NCBI GenBank assembly: GCA_964432875.1 | Contig: CAYSPJ010000006.1 | Coordinates: forward strand, 18,341-82,340 | From: JACJYE01 sp964432875 | GTDB taxonomy: Bacteria; Bacteroidota; Bacteroidia; Chitinophagales; Saprospiraceae | Reading direction: 5' to 3' | DNA: 64,000 nucleotides | Shown: positions 24,975 to 33,823 of the stretch, in pieces | Position numbering within the stretch: the first letter of the stretch is position 1 | Layout: each line of letters opens with the position of its first letter | Notes under the pieces: model-generated | What the model was told of the DNA's origin: nothing | Seen by the model: only the letters and a program-made list of their open reading frames with translations | Database searches by the model: none | Position numbers and translations under genes: made by a program

Positions 24975-26039
24975 CTAAACCAGGCGGTTGTAGTAATCCA
25001 AGCTTTCCACAATGAGCGGTGCTGGGCAGTGCTGGTCGATTGCCGCCTGGCCCAGGGGGTTGATGAGGCTAAAGTTGATTTCACCCGCTTCATTTTTCTT
25101 GTCGTTGCGCATCAGGGCCAGCAGGGCCGGGTAGTGCTGGCTGCTTAACGGATAATGGCCGTATTGCGCCAGCATATAACGGGACACCTGCTCTACAATA
25201 GCCAAGGGCAAGCCTAGTAGCCGATGGGATAGGTAGGCCTCGCAAGCCATGCCGATAGCGATGGCTTCGCCGTGCAGCAAGGGCTGAGGGCTCTCCAGGG
25301 CGAAACTCTCAACAGCATGGCCAACCGTATGCCCAAAATTGAGCGCCTTGCGAATACCCTTTTCCAGCGGGTCTGCTTCCACGATGCGCTGCTTGATGCG
25401 CAGGGAGGGCAGGATAAAACGCGCCCATTCCACCGCCTCAAGCGGGCCGAGCAGCTGCAGCTGCTCCCACTGCCCGGCATCGGCAATAAGGCTATGCTTG
25501 AGCACTTCGGCCAGGCCGCTGCGCAGCTCTCGCGGAGGTAAAGTGTGCAAAAAAGCAGGATCGACAAGTACCGCCAAGGGGTTCTGGAACAACCCGATGC
25601 TGTTTTTTACCTGCCCAAAATCGATGCCGAGCTTGCCCCCGATAGAGGCGTCTACTTGCGAGAGTAAAGTGGTGGGTATCTGAATGAAACGTATCCCGCG
25701 CTTAAACGTGCTCGCACAGAAGCCTCCCATGTCGCCGATGACCCCCCCGCCGAGGTTGAGCAAGATGGCGCTGCGGCCGGCTTCCTGCTCTAGCAATCGC
25801 TGCCAGATGAGCTGGCAGCTAGCAATGCCCTTGTGCTGCTCGCCGGCAGGTATCCGGATGAGCTGCGGAGCATACTCCGCCAGCAGCGGTGCCAGCAACG
25901 GCCAACAAAAAGCCTCGGTGTTTTCGTCAACCAGCACAAAGAGTTGGCGGTGCGGGCTAGCCTCGAGCATGCGGGGCAGCGATTCGGCAATAGGGCCAAT
26001 GTGGATGGCATAGTCCGCCATAGTAATCGTTTGCATCAT
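24975..26039 (-). CDS. aroB: 3-dehydroquinate synthase (AroB)
   Basis: A 354-residue enzyme of the shikimate pathway that cyclises DAHP to 3-dehydroquinate with NAD and a metal. Diagnostic segments are 'ILLNLGGGVIGDMGGFCAST', 'FIQIPTTLLSQVDASIGGKLG', 'KNSIGLFQNPLAVLVDPAFL', 'LRSGLAEVLKHSLI', 'LNFGHTVGHAVES' (metal-binding histidines) and 'HGEAIAIGMACEA'. 'MRNDKKNEAGEINFSL' near the end is also typical. Start 26039 is at a Met-Met pair (MMQTITMADY); a longer frame adds 24 residues. The gene starts 82 bp after the helical protein at 26122-27531. Confidence 0.95.
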   Translation of the reverse strand: MMQTITMADYAIHIGPIAESLPRMLEASPHRQLFVLVDENTEAFCWPLLAPLLAEYAPQLIRIPAGEQHKGIASCQLIWQRLLEQEAGRSAILLNLGGGVIGDMGGFCASTFKRGIRFIQIPTTLLSQVDASIGGKLGIDFGQVKNSIGLFQNPLAVLVDPAFLHTLPPRELRSGLAEVLKHSLIADAGQWEQLQLLGPLEAVEWARFILPSLRIKQRIVEADPLEKGIRKALNFGHTVGHAVESFALESPQPLLHGEAIAIGMACEAYLSHRLLGLPLAIVEQVSRYMLAQYGHYPLSSQHYPALLALMRNDKKNEAGEINFSLINPLGQAAIDQHCPAPLIVESLDYYNRLV

Positions 26040-26121
26040 GGCTTTTTCAAGTTCTTTGATGTAAAAGGGCTTTCCTGAGTTTATAGGGCATTCATGCCAA
26101 GCAAGCAGCATATACCTGGCC

Positions 26122-27531
26122 TCAAATCCTTTCCAACTGCTTGAGGAACCATTCCTTCTCCGGCAGGGGCGAAGTCCGCTCGATTTCTTCCTTTAGCTTG
26201 TTCTTCTCGTCTTTGTCGTAGGGGTTGATGCGGATGAGTTTTCGGGTGTACTTGATGAGGTTGCTGTAAATGACTTTATGCGTGCCCAGCACCTCTTTTC
26301 GCCTCATGTACGTGCGCATGCTTTCCAACAACGACTCCAAAGCGTCGATTTCCTCTTCCTCAAAGTACATGATAATGAGCATAGACTTACTGTAGAGGTT
26401 GGTCAGGATGTCATCGAAATCGGACTGGGCCAGCATCCGCATGGCTTGCTTGTATTCCCTTTTGGCAAAGTGCAGTTTGGCCCGGGAGAACTGGACGAAG
26501 TTTTCCCGGTGTTGCAGCGCCAGATAATCCTGGTACTCGTCGATAAAGCTATTGATCCATTCAAACTCTTTAAGCGCGGTACCCAGGTTGATGATGTTTC
26601 GGAAGGTGAAACGCGACAGCTCGTTTTGCTCGATCAAAATCTGATCTTCTATACCGTTGCGGTACAGCTCAAAGAGCTCCTTGCGCATCTCCGCATGCCC
26701 GAGGTTGATGCGGGCGACACAGTAATTGATGGCCATCAGATAGATATCCCGCAACTCGGAATGGGGGAAGTAGTTCTTGTGCTTCTGGATTTCCTGCCGC
26801 AAGCTCTGGAAGTACTCCTGCCCCGATTCGTCGCTGATAGCTTTGTAACCATAATAATACATAGCGATGGCCGGATGCTGGAGGAAATCCCCCTTTTCGA
26901 TAAACGCCAGCACTTCGCTCAAGAAACCAATATCATACTGGGCTTTGTAAACAGCCTGGTGGGCCAGCATCAAGCAAGACTGCCGCAATTTGTCGGCCAG
27001 GAAGGTGAGGTCCAAGGCGTCAGACATCTCCTGGAGGTTCATCTTCACCGTGCGCTTCTTCCCTTCCTGAAAAGTGTATTTCTCCAACTGCAACAAATAT
27101 TCGTTGCGAAGATATTGCTCGTCCCGATAGGGGGCATTCTCCTGAAGCGTTTCTATAGATTTGATGGTTTTTTGAAAAGCTTTATCTAGCTTTCGCTTGC
27201 GGTAAACACTGGACAAGGCCATACGGGAGCGCACCTCATCTTCGCGCAGTTCCTGATAAATCAGGAATTCTTCCAGGCTTTTGAGCAAAAAGTGCATACT
27301 TTGGCGTAACTTAGCGTCTTCAAAAGCTTCGCCTGGGTAGATTTTAGAAAAAACCCTTTCTTTCTGGAGGAATTTGTCATCTGCCAGGTGCTCTCCGGTC
27401 AAGAGGTATTCAAATAGCAACACGACATCTTCCCGCTGGTTGTGCACTGGCGAGTTTAGCCATTTTTTCAAATCCCGGGCCTCCTTTTTAGAGAGGGTTT
27501 TCAATACCGTGATGAGATGGCTGTTTTCCAT
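26122..27531 (-). CDS. Large helical protein of unknown function, paralogue 2
   Basis: A 469-residue cytoplasmic helical-repeat protein without signal or transmembrane segments. It is homologous over its length to the protein at 7920-9371, including the N-terminal 'LSKKEARDLKKWLNSPVHN' against 'LSPKGRERFRLFANSPYFN' and the 'EFEW' block. No catalytic motif is visible. A perfect -7 box (27624-27631) lies about 95 bp upstream, in a short divergent promoter region shared with the secreted protein at 27735. The function is unknown. Confidence 0.82.
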   Translation of the reverse strand: MENSHLITVLKTLSKKEARDLKKWLNSPVHNQREDVVLLFEYLLTGEHLADDKFLQKERVFSKIYPGEAFEDAKLRQSMHFLLKSLEEFLIYQELREDEVRSRMALSSVYRKRKLDKAFQKTIKSIETLQENAPYRDEQYLRNEYLLQLEKYTFQEGKKRTVKMNLQEMSDALDLTFLADKLRQSCLMLAHQAVYKAQYDIGFLSEVLAFIEKGDFLQHPAIAMYYYGYKAISDESGQEYFQSLRQEIQKHKNYFPHSELRDIYLMAINYCVARINLGHAEMRKELFELYRNGIEDQILIEQNELSRFTFRNIINLGTALKEFEWINSFIDEYQDYLALQHRENFVQFSRAKLHFAKREYKQAMRMLAQSDFDDILTNLYSKSMLIIMYFEEEEIDALESLLESMRTYMRRKEVLGTHKVIYSNLIKYTRKLIRINPYDKDEKNKLKEEIERTSPLPEKEWFLKQLERI

Positions 27532-27623
27532 GAATGTTTATTCAACAAAAACCAAAATTATTTAAATCTATAAAAACATGTTTATCAACATAAAATTGCA
27601 AACAAACAACTTAAACTGGCTGC

Positions 27624-27631
27624 AAAAATAC
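27624..27631 (-). promoter_or_regulatory. -7 promoter box, minus strand
   Basis: The minus strand reads TATTTTTG, a perfect TAnnTTTG, with a TTGG 18 nt upstream. It drives the gene starting at 27531 with a leader of roughly 85 nt. Confidence 0.5.
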
Positions 27632-27663
27632 CCTTTTTTCTTCAACAACCAATGAATTTTGTC

Positions 27664-27695
27664 TTTGATTCCACTCCTAAAACCCAACATTTTTG
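27664..27695 (+). promoter_or_regulatory. Predicted promoter, plus strand
   Basis: TTTG (27664-27667), a 20-nt spacer, then CATTTTTG (27688-27695), seven of eight matches to TAnnTTTG. It lies 39 bp before the ATG at 27735. Confidence 0.5.
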
Positions 27696-27734
27696 TATCG
27701 GGAATAAAAGGTAACGGCCTAAAACAATTCGCTA

Positions 27735-30695
27735 ATGACGCAAGCTAAAGCATACAAATCTATCCTCCATAAATCTACCACCGCCAAGTTGCTCTTATTG
27801 GCCCTTCCTTTTCTTTGCGCGCTGCCGGCGGGCGCTCAAGGGTGGGAAAGGTACTTCGGAGGCAATAAGGAAGACCGGGGCCAAGCTGTTATCCAAACGG
27901 TTGACCAGGGTTATCTCGTTGTCGGCTTCAGCGAATCTTTCGGGGCTGCTGGCGACCAGGATATCGATATCTACGCCATTAAAACAGACGTTGATGGCAC
28001 CTTAATCTGGCAAAAGACTTTTGACGACGGCTTCACCGAATATGGGAATGCCGTACTACAAGCTGCCGATGGCAACTACCTCATCGCTGGCGACATCTCC
28101 TTCCTCAGCGCTCAGGGGCCTTTCCATGGCTATTTGCTGAAAATCACGGAGCAAGGGCAAAAGCTATGGCATAAGTCCTTTGCCGACCCTTCCGCTACCA
28201 GCCTGCGCATCAACGGCATCGCCGCTTCGCCCGACGGAGGCTACCTCTTGGTCGGCAAGGCCTTGATTGGCGGCCCTGCCCCTCACGAAGACATCCTGCT
28301 CATCAAAGTGGATGAAGACGGGGAGGAGGAATGGCGCCGCATCTTCGGCAGCGATCGCAGCGAGGAAGCCAAGGCCGTCATCGCTTACCAGGGCGGCTAT
28401 GCTATTGCCGGCACCGAAGACAGCTTCCTGCCCCCTCCTATCGCCTTTGGCAACGATGTAGCCGTATATCGCCTCGATGCCCAGGGGCAAACGATCTGGA
28501 AAACGGCTATTTCCACCACCCAAGACGAAGCCGGCAACGACTTGGTAGCAACCCAGGACGGGAACTTCGTCGTGGCCGGCTACAGCGGCAACAACATGGA
28601 TGCCGCAATATGGAAATTTGATCCCGACGGCAACATCCTCTGGGAAACCATCGAGGATGTTTTCGGTGGCGGCGATATCGCCAACGCCATTATTGAACTC
28701 AAGGATGGCAGCCTCGTCATCGCCGGCTTGACGGAAGTGACCGGCCTGAATACCGACTTCCTTATCGGCAAGTATGCCCCCGAGGGCGAACTGCTCTGGT
28801 TTAACCATACCGGCGATATTATTAATGCGGATGAAGCTCATGGCATAGCGGCTACTTCTGATGGGGGTTATGTCATTACTGGTTCTGCCGGCTTGTTCCT
28901 GACCTTCATCAACAGCCTGGTGCTCACCCGTACCGATGGCGAAGGCAACATTTACACCAATTATGTTCGAGGCAAAGTTTTCTATGATTTGAACGAAAAC
29001 TGCACCCTTAATCCGGGCGAACCCTCACTAGCCAACTGGCTGGTACGCGCCAGCAGTGCAGAACTTACCTTCTTCGGCACCACCGATATCAATGGCAATT
29101 ACAATATACGGGTGGATACCGGCGATTACGTCCTGGAAGCAATACCCATCAATGCTAATTGGGAAAGCTGCTCCCCCAATGGGGTCAACCTCACGCTGAC
29201 TAGCTTCTATGACACCACCACGGTCAACTTCCCCATCAAGGCCATCAACATGTCCTGCCCTCAATTGGAAGTTGATATCGCCACGCCCTTCCTGGCACCT
29301 TGCAGCGATGTACCCTATACGGTGAGCTACGTCAACAATGGCCCGGCAACGGCCAATGATGCCTACCTCGAGGTGGGGTTGAATGAAGACCTGACCTTCG
29401 TCAGCGCCAACGCCCCCTTTACCTTTGATGGCCAGGTGTATGCTTTTGAGCTTGGCGATTTGCCCCTCAATGCCGCCGGCAGCATCCTCATCAATACTCA
29501 GATGGCCTGTACTGGCATCGCCGAAGGGCAAGCCAATAGTGTGGTTGCCAACATATACCCAAATGAGATCTGCACCCCCCCTAACCCCAACTGGGATGGC
29601 GCCAGCATTAAAGTTGAAGGTACCTGCGTAAATGACTCCCTGCAGTTCTTCATCAGAAACGTAGGCCAGGCAAGCATGCTTGAGCAGAAAAACTACTTTA
29701 TCGTGGAGGACGACCTGGTGGTGTTCTTACAGTCCTTCAACCTGGGCCCCAATGAAGCTATCCCGATTATGTTTAAAGGCGAGGGCGCTACCTATCGGGT
29801 AATCGCTGAACAATCTAGCGGCCACCCCGGCAGCACCTACCCGACGGTGGCCGTAGAAGGCTGTGTGGAAGGCGGAGGAGATTTCAGCACGGGCTTTGTT
29901 AGCCAATTCCCCGAAGATGACCTCAACCCCTTTTCCGCTATCACCGTAAATGAAGTGATGAGTAATATGCCAGCAGTGGCCCTCCTGCGCCACCCCAAAG
30001 GCATCCAGGACTCCATCATCGCTGCCAACATGGACCTTACCTATCGTTATGTCTTCAACAACCTGGGCAACGAGCCCGTCAGCCGGGTAGTCATCCGCGA
30101 TACTTTGTCACCTTTCCTCGATCCGGCTACCATCGTGCCAGGCGCCAGCAGCCACCCCTATCGCCTGGAGGTGTACCATACGGGGGTCATCAAAATCAGC
30201 TTCAACAACATCAGCTTGCCGCAGAACCCAACTGGCACTGACCCAGAGGCCTACGGCTTCGTTGAATTGAAAATCGGACAGCAGCCCAACAACCCGCAGG
30301 GCACCGTGATCGAAAAGCAATCCTCGGTCATTTTTGACTACCAGCCCCCCGTGCAGACCAATCAAGTGCGCCATGTCATTGGCGCCGAAGATCTCAGCCA
30401 GTTGATTACTATCCTGCCGACCGATATCAACGGCCCCGCACCGACGCCCAGGCTAAGCCTCCTGGCCTATCCCAACCCTTTCGTCGAGTCCGTCACGCTC
30501 GAGGTGGAAGGATGGGATAACGCCAAACCGCTCGACTTTACGGTGTTCAATGCCCAGGGGCAATTGATCCGTTATGATAAAATAAGCCAACAAGCTTATA
30601 CCTTCCATCGGCGCGCGCTGCCGGCGGGCACTTACTTCTATGTTTTAAAATTTGAAGGAAAACATCTCGGCAGCGGTACTTTGATTATCCGCTGA
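27735..30695 (+). CDS. Secreted repeat protein with type IX sorting domain
   Basis: A 986-residue protein with a signal peptide (LLLLALPFLCALPAGAQG). Residues 35-400 hold about seven repeats of the form 'DGGYLLVGK...D.D..L.K.D.DG...W', a beta-propeller-like 'delta-60' pattern. Then come an SdrD-like/CarboxypepD-like domain ('VRGKVFYDLNENCTLNPGEPS'), a DUF11-like domain ('VPYTVSYVNNGPATANDAYL') and a second DUF11-like stretch ('DLTYRYVFNNLGNEPVSRVV'). The last 80 residues are a type A type IX C-terminal domain: 'AYPNPFVESVTLEV', 'FNAQGQLIRYD', 'LPAGTYFYVLKFEGK' and a final LIIR. It is probably surface-exposed cargo of the T9SS found at 10-16 kb. Confidence 0.9.
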   Translation: MTQAKAYKSILHKSTTAKLLLLALPFLCALPAGAQGWERYFGGNKEDRGQAVIQTVDQGYLVVGFSESFGAAGDQDIDIYAIKTDVDGTLIWQKTFDDGFTEYGNAVLQAADGNYLIAGDISFLSAQGPFHGYLLKITEQGQKLWHKSFADPSATSLRINGIAASPDGGYLLVGKALIGGPAPHEDILLIKVDEDGEEEWRRIFGSDRSEEAKAVIAYQGGYAIAGTEDSFLPPPIAFGNDVAVYRLDAQGQTIWKTAISTTQDEAGNDLVATQDGNFVVAGYSGNNMDAAIWKFDPDGNILWETIEDVFGGGDIANAIIELKDGSLVIAGLTEVTGLNTDFLIGKYAPEGELLWFNHTGDIINADEAHGIAATSDGGYVITGSAGLFLTFINSLVLTRTDGEGNIYTNYVRGKVFYDLNENCTLNPGEPSLANWLVRASSAELTFFGTTDINGNYNIRVDTGDYVLEAIPINANWESCSPNGVNLTLTSFYDTTTVNFPIKAINMSCPQLEVDIATPFLAPCSDVPYTVSYVNNGPATANDAYLEVGLNEDLTFVSANAPFTFDGQVYAFELGDLPLNAAGSILINTQMACTGIAEGQANSVVANIYPNEICTPPNPNWDGASIKVEGTCVNDSLQFFIRNVGQASMLEQKNYFIVEDDLVVFLQSFNLGPNEAIPIMFKGEGATYRVIAEQSSGHPGSTYPTVAVEGCVEGGGDFSTGFVSQFPEDDLNPFSAITVNEVMSNMPAVALLRHPKGIQDSIIAANMDLTYRYVFNNLGNEPVSRVVIRDTLSPFLDPATIVPGASSHPYRLEVYHTGVIKISFNNISLPQNPTGTDPEAYGFVELKIGQQPNNPQGTVIEKQSSVIFDYQPPVQTNQVRHVIGAEDLSQLITILPTDINGPAPTPRLSLLAYPNPFVESVTLEVEGWDNAKPLDFTVFNAQGQLIRYDKISQQAYTFHRRALPAGTYFYVLKFEGKHLGSGTLIIR

Positions 30696-30706
30696 TTGGC
30701 TTAGGA

Positions 30707-30751
30707 TGCTCTGCCCGAAGTGGTTTGCCGGGCAGAGCACCAATTTTTTTT
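30707..30751 (+). terminator. Intrinsic terminator after the 986-residue protein
   Basis: TGCTCTGCCCG pairs with CGGGCAGAGCA around a short loop and is followed by CCAATTTTTTTT. Confidence 0.85.
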
Positions 30752-30760
30752 CAGCTTGAA

Positions 30761-30768
30761 TACTTTTG
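30761..30768 (+). promoter_or_regulatory. -7 promoter box of a candidate small RNA
   Basis: TACTTTTG is a perfect TAnnTTTG box. It lies immediately after one terminator and about 80 nt before another, with no reading frame between. No -33 TTTG is seen. Confidence 0.45.
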
Positions 30769-30773
30769 GCGCA

Positions 30774-30875
30774 ATATATTGCGTTTCAATAAAGACTTAG
30801 GTCGTCTTATTATTTCATGAGATTATGATTTGTTATTAGCATGAGGCTCCGCCGGGATGGCGGAGCTTTTTTTTT
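30774..30875 (+). ncRNA. Candidate small RNA of about 100 nt
   Basis: The interval between the TACTTTTG box and a strong terminator is too short and too stop-rich to encode a protein. It begins within a perfect 14-bp palindrome (CGCAATATATTGCG, 30770-30783) and ends in the terminator hairpin GCTCCGCC/GGCGGAGC plus nine T. The start is estimated from the -7 box. It might also be only a second, backup terminator for the upstream gene. Confidence 0.4.
30846..30875 (+). terminator. Second strong intrinsic terminator
   Basis: GCTCCGCC (30846-30853) pairs with GGCGGAGC (30859-30866) around GGGAT, followed by nine T. Confidence 0.88.
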
Positions 30876-31191
30876 GTGCTTTCTTACGAAAACAGCTACG
30901 CCCAAAACCCGCCAAAACGGGCAAGGAGATCAAAAAAAATACCTTCCTGTCTGCTGAACAGCAATTTCTCTCCCTCGAAAACAGGAAGTTTAGCCTACCT
31001 TTACGCCCTTGCTCGTGATTAGCGCTTGTCGTGGGTTTGGCTATTCAGGCGAAAGCGGGTAAATTTCGTGGCAAATGCAGTGCCATCCAAGCTTGGGGGT
31101 AAGGTGCCTTAGAGCTTGGCCAGCACATCGCAACGCTAAGCGACCGAAGAAGCACCAAAGTGCAGGGCAAAATCAAATCTGAGCCAGCGCT
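30876..31191. other. Non-coding interval before the second secreted protein
   Basis: No coding frame, repeat or strong secondary structure is visible. Confidence 0.5.
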
Positions 31192-31199
31192 TAGCTTTG
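31192..31199 (+). promoter_or_regulatory. -7 promoter box for the 616-residue secreted protein
   Basis: TAGCTTTG, a perfect TAnnTTTG, 70 bp before the ATG. The local context (TTAGCTTTGTGGCATC) is very like that before the TRL gene at 39698 (TTAGCTTTGCGGCGTC). Confidence 0.45.
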
Positions 31200-31268
31200 T
31201 GGCATCAACGCCAACTTAGAAGTAAGGCTATTATCGATACTTTTTTGCTAACTTAAATTTTGAAATTC

Positions 31269-33119
31269 ATGAAAAAAGCACTTCTACTCTTCTCCTTCTC
31301 ACTGCTGCTTGCGGGCCTGAGCGCACAAGAGCCAATTGTAATCTTCGAGGAACAATTCGACGGCGGCATCCCCAGCGAGTGGGAAATAGGCCCGGGCGAA
31401 CCGGCTGGTGCCGTATGGCAATGGTCACCTGACGGCCGGGCCAATACTGGCCAGGTCAACGGCATGGCGGTCAACGCCCTGTTCTGGGGCATGCTCGGCG
31501 CCATTGAATCGCCATCCGTCTCTAACGGGTGCGCCATGTACAATTCTGACATCTATGATGGCGGCGGCACTGGCGTAGGCCAGGGCATGTTCCCGGGCAC
31601 GCATTCCGGCACCCTCACTTCGCCTTCCATCGACTGCAGCGGCTACGAGTTCGTTTCGCTGAAAATGAACCAATATGCCCGCGCTAATGCCAGTGCTGTT
31701 TCCACTATCTTTGAAGTGAGCACCGATGGCGGGGCAACTTGGAATAACTTCCCAATCAACCCCAACGTGGTTGGCAACGGCTCGACTCCCCGCAATAACG
31801 TGCTGTTGGTAGATATCTCTGAGGTAGCCGGCAACCAACCGGATGTCAAGCTCCGCTTTACCTGGAGGGGCCGCTACTATTTCTGGCTCATCGATGATGT
31901 CCAGCTCATCGAAACCCCCGCCAATAACCTTTCAATCGGCGACTTCTTCTATGCTCCGGCCAGCTACGCCCAGCCTGCCAGCCAAATCGTGACCGATACC
32001 ATGGGCTTCAATGCCGACATCTCCAACCGTGGCCGTGAGGCGCTGACCAATGTGACCCTGCGCGCAACGATCACCAATAGCGACAATGACATCGTCTTTC
32101 GTGACAGCATCGTATTGCCGGAATTAGCTGCTTTCACCTATGACTCCACCGTCGCCATCGAAAATGTCTTTGTACCAGAGACGCTGGTTGCCGGCGGAAG
32201 CTACACCCTCCGCTATGAAGTTTATTCATTAGACGCCCCGGACGATTTCGCCCCGGTTGACAACAGCGCTTCTGCTCCTTTCATCGTGACCGAGACGCTC
32301 TTTTCCATGGATGATGGCGCGGGCATCGGCGGCGTACGCCCTGGTACTGGAGGTGACTACAAGATGGGCAACTACTACCGCATCAGCCCGGTTTCGCCCA
32401 ACGTAGTGGCCACCAACGCTATTTTCTCCTGCGGCCGCAATGCGGCCGATGGGCCTCTGACCGGCGAGCAGTTGACCGTGCTGCTATACAAGGTCAAGGA
32501 CAACGTGGACGCCAATTTTGACAACTTCAACGGCGCCGACGACGGCGACCTGGACCTGGTTGGATTCCAATCATACGAGTTTCCGGCAGGCTACGTCAAC
32601 TACACCGATATCAACATAGACTTGCTTGACATTAATGCGGAGCCAAGTGTCCAACTCGAAGCCGGCGGCCGCTATTTTATCGTCGTGTCTTATGAAGGCA
32701 CCGCCAACAACATCTTTGCCGGCAATGACCGGACCTTTAAATACTTCCAGATTTCCACTATTGTTTTCACCTCCGAGTGGTTCCTTGGCGGCTTCGGCCC
32801 CGACCGCGCAGCGGTAGCACGCCTGGAAATCGCCTTGCCGGTTGATACCGATGAGGCGCTGCTGCCCGAAAGCAGCCTGGCGGTTTTCCCTAACCCGGCT
32901 TCCGACCGCGTGAATGTCGCCCTGGATCTGGACCACCAACAGGATGCTATGGTCATCCTGGCCGATATCAACGGCAAGATTGTCATGATGCAGGAATACC
33001 AGAATGTACAAAAAGAGAATTTCTCCTATGACATCAGCCACCTCCCGGCTGGTATGTACATGGTGCGCATCGGTACGCTCAATGGCATCAGCACGAAGAA
33101 ATTTGTGGTGGCCCGCTAA
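31269..33119 (+). CDS. Secreted protein with type IX sorting domain
   Basis: A 616-residue protein with a clear signal peptide (MKKALLLFSFSLLLAGLSAQ). The N-terminal 200 residues look like a jelly-roll/choice-of-anchor domain: 'IFEEQFDGGIPSEWEIG', 'GTLTSPSIDCSGYEFVSLKM', 'VSTDGGATWNNFPIN' and 'FTWRGRYYFWLIDDVQLIE'. A CARDB/Ig-like region follows ('NADISNRGREALTNVTLRA'). The last 80 residues are a type A type IX sorting domain ('VFPNPASDRVNVAL', 'ADINGKIVMMQ', 'HLPAGMYMVRIGT', KKFVVAR). A TTG in frame at 31260 was rejected in favour of the ATG that starts the signal peptide. A strong terminator follows. Confidence 0.9.
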   Translation: MKKALLLFSFSLLLAGLSAQEPIVIFEEQFDGGIPSEWEIGPGEPAGAVWQWSPDGRANTGQVNGMAVNALFWGMLGAIESPSVSNGCAMYNSDIYDGGGTGVGQGMFPGTHSGTLTSPSIDCSGYEFVSLKMNQYARANASAVSTIFEVSTDGGATWNNFPINPNVVGNGSTPRNNVLLVDISEVAGNQPDVKLRFTWRGRYYFWLIDDVQLIETPANNLSIGDFFYAPASYAQPASQIVTDTMGFNADISNRGREALTNVTLRATITNSDNDIVFRDSIVLPELAAFTYDSTVAIENVFVPETLVAGGSYTLRYEVYSLDAPDDFAPVDNSASAPFIVTETLFSMDDGAGIGGVRPGTGGDYKMGNYYRISPVSPNVVATNAIFSCGRNAADGPLTGEQLTVLLYKVKDNVDANFDNFNGADDGDLDLVGFQSYEFPAGYVNYTDINIDLLDINAEPSVQLEAGGRYFIVVSYEGTANNIFAGNDRTFKYFQISTIVFTSEWFLGGFGPDRAAVARLEIALPVDTDEALLPESSLAVFPNPASDRVNVALDLDHQQDAMVILADINGKIVMMQEYQNVQKENFSYDISHLPAGMYMVRIGTLNGISTKKFVVAR

Positions 33120-33143
33120 TCTATAAACGGCCTATTCCGCCGG

Positions 33144-33184
33144 AGCGGCTTTTCCCTGTACAGGGAGAAGCCGCTTTTTTTTTG
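33144..33184 (+). terminator. Intrinsic terminator after the 616-residue protein
   Basis: AGCGGCTT-T-TCCCTG pairs with CAGGGA-G-AAGCCGCT around TA and is followed by nine T. Confidence 0.9.
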
Positions 33185-33239
33185 CAGTTGGAATTAGGGG
33201 CGATCGCGTTGGTTTTTAATGATTTTCAAAGCGTATGCT

Positions 33240-33761
33240 TTACCCAAAAACCCACTGCATCAGACGTTCCAGATAAGCTTGATCCGCCTCGTCAAAGGAA
33301 GCTTCCAAAGTGCTGTCCACATCGAATACGGCGATAAGGCTGCCATCAGGGCCAAAGACCGGCACTACGATTTCCGAGCGGGAGTTGGGGTCGCAGGCGA
33401 TGTGCTCGCTGCCCTGAGCAAGGGCATGGGTATCGGAGACGATCTGGGTGCGACCCTCGCGGGCGGCTTTCCCGCAGACCCCGCGGCTAAAGTCGATGTG
33501 CAGGCAGCCCAGCGTACCCTGGTAAGGGCCTACCGACAGCCGCTGCGGGCCGCTTACCAGATAGAAGCCAACCCAATAGTAGTAGGGCAGGTAGGTCTTG
33601 AGCAAACAGTTTATAGTCACCATTTTCAGGATGTGGTCCTGCTCTCCCGCCAAATTGGCTTCGATAGACTGGAGGGCTGCTTCGTAAGCCTCTCGCTTTG
33701 CCTCGGCATCCAGATTGACCGAAGGCTTGATGAAATAGGGCATTTCTGCTGATGCGCTCAT
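33240..33761 (-). CDS. msrC: Free methionine-R-sulfoxide reductase (GAF domain)
   Basis: A 173-residue single GAF-domain protein of the fRMsr (MsrC/YebR) family, which reduces free methionine-(R)-sulfoxide. All three family cysteines are present: C86 (GPYQGTLGCLHI), C96 (GVCGKA) and C123 (HIACDPNSRSEIVVPV). The segments 'YYYWVGFYLV' and 'LIAVFDVDSTL' are also typical. It shares an antioxidant theme with the ergothioneine and persulfide genes but is not linked to them. terC starts 10 bp beyond a 62-bp gap on the same strand, downstream of which this gene would not be read; the order is terC upstream, msrC downstream only if co-transcribed. Confidence 0.93.
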   Translation of the reverse strand: MSASAEMPYFIKPSVNLDAEAKREAYEAALQSIEANLAGEQDHILKMVTINCLLKTYLPYYYWVGFYLVSGPQRLSVGPYQGTLGCLHIDFSRGVCGKAAREGRTQIVSDTHALAQGSEHIACDPNSRSEIVVPVFGPDGSLIAVFDVDSTLEASFDEADQAYLERLMQWVFG

Positions 33762-33823
33762 AAGGGTGATTTTATCGCTTTTGCATATTGCTATTCCAAG
33801 TCCTACCTGGCGACACTGGCCGC

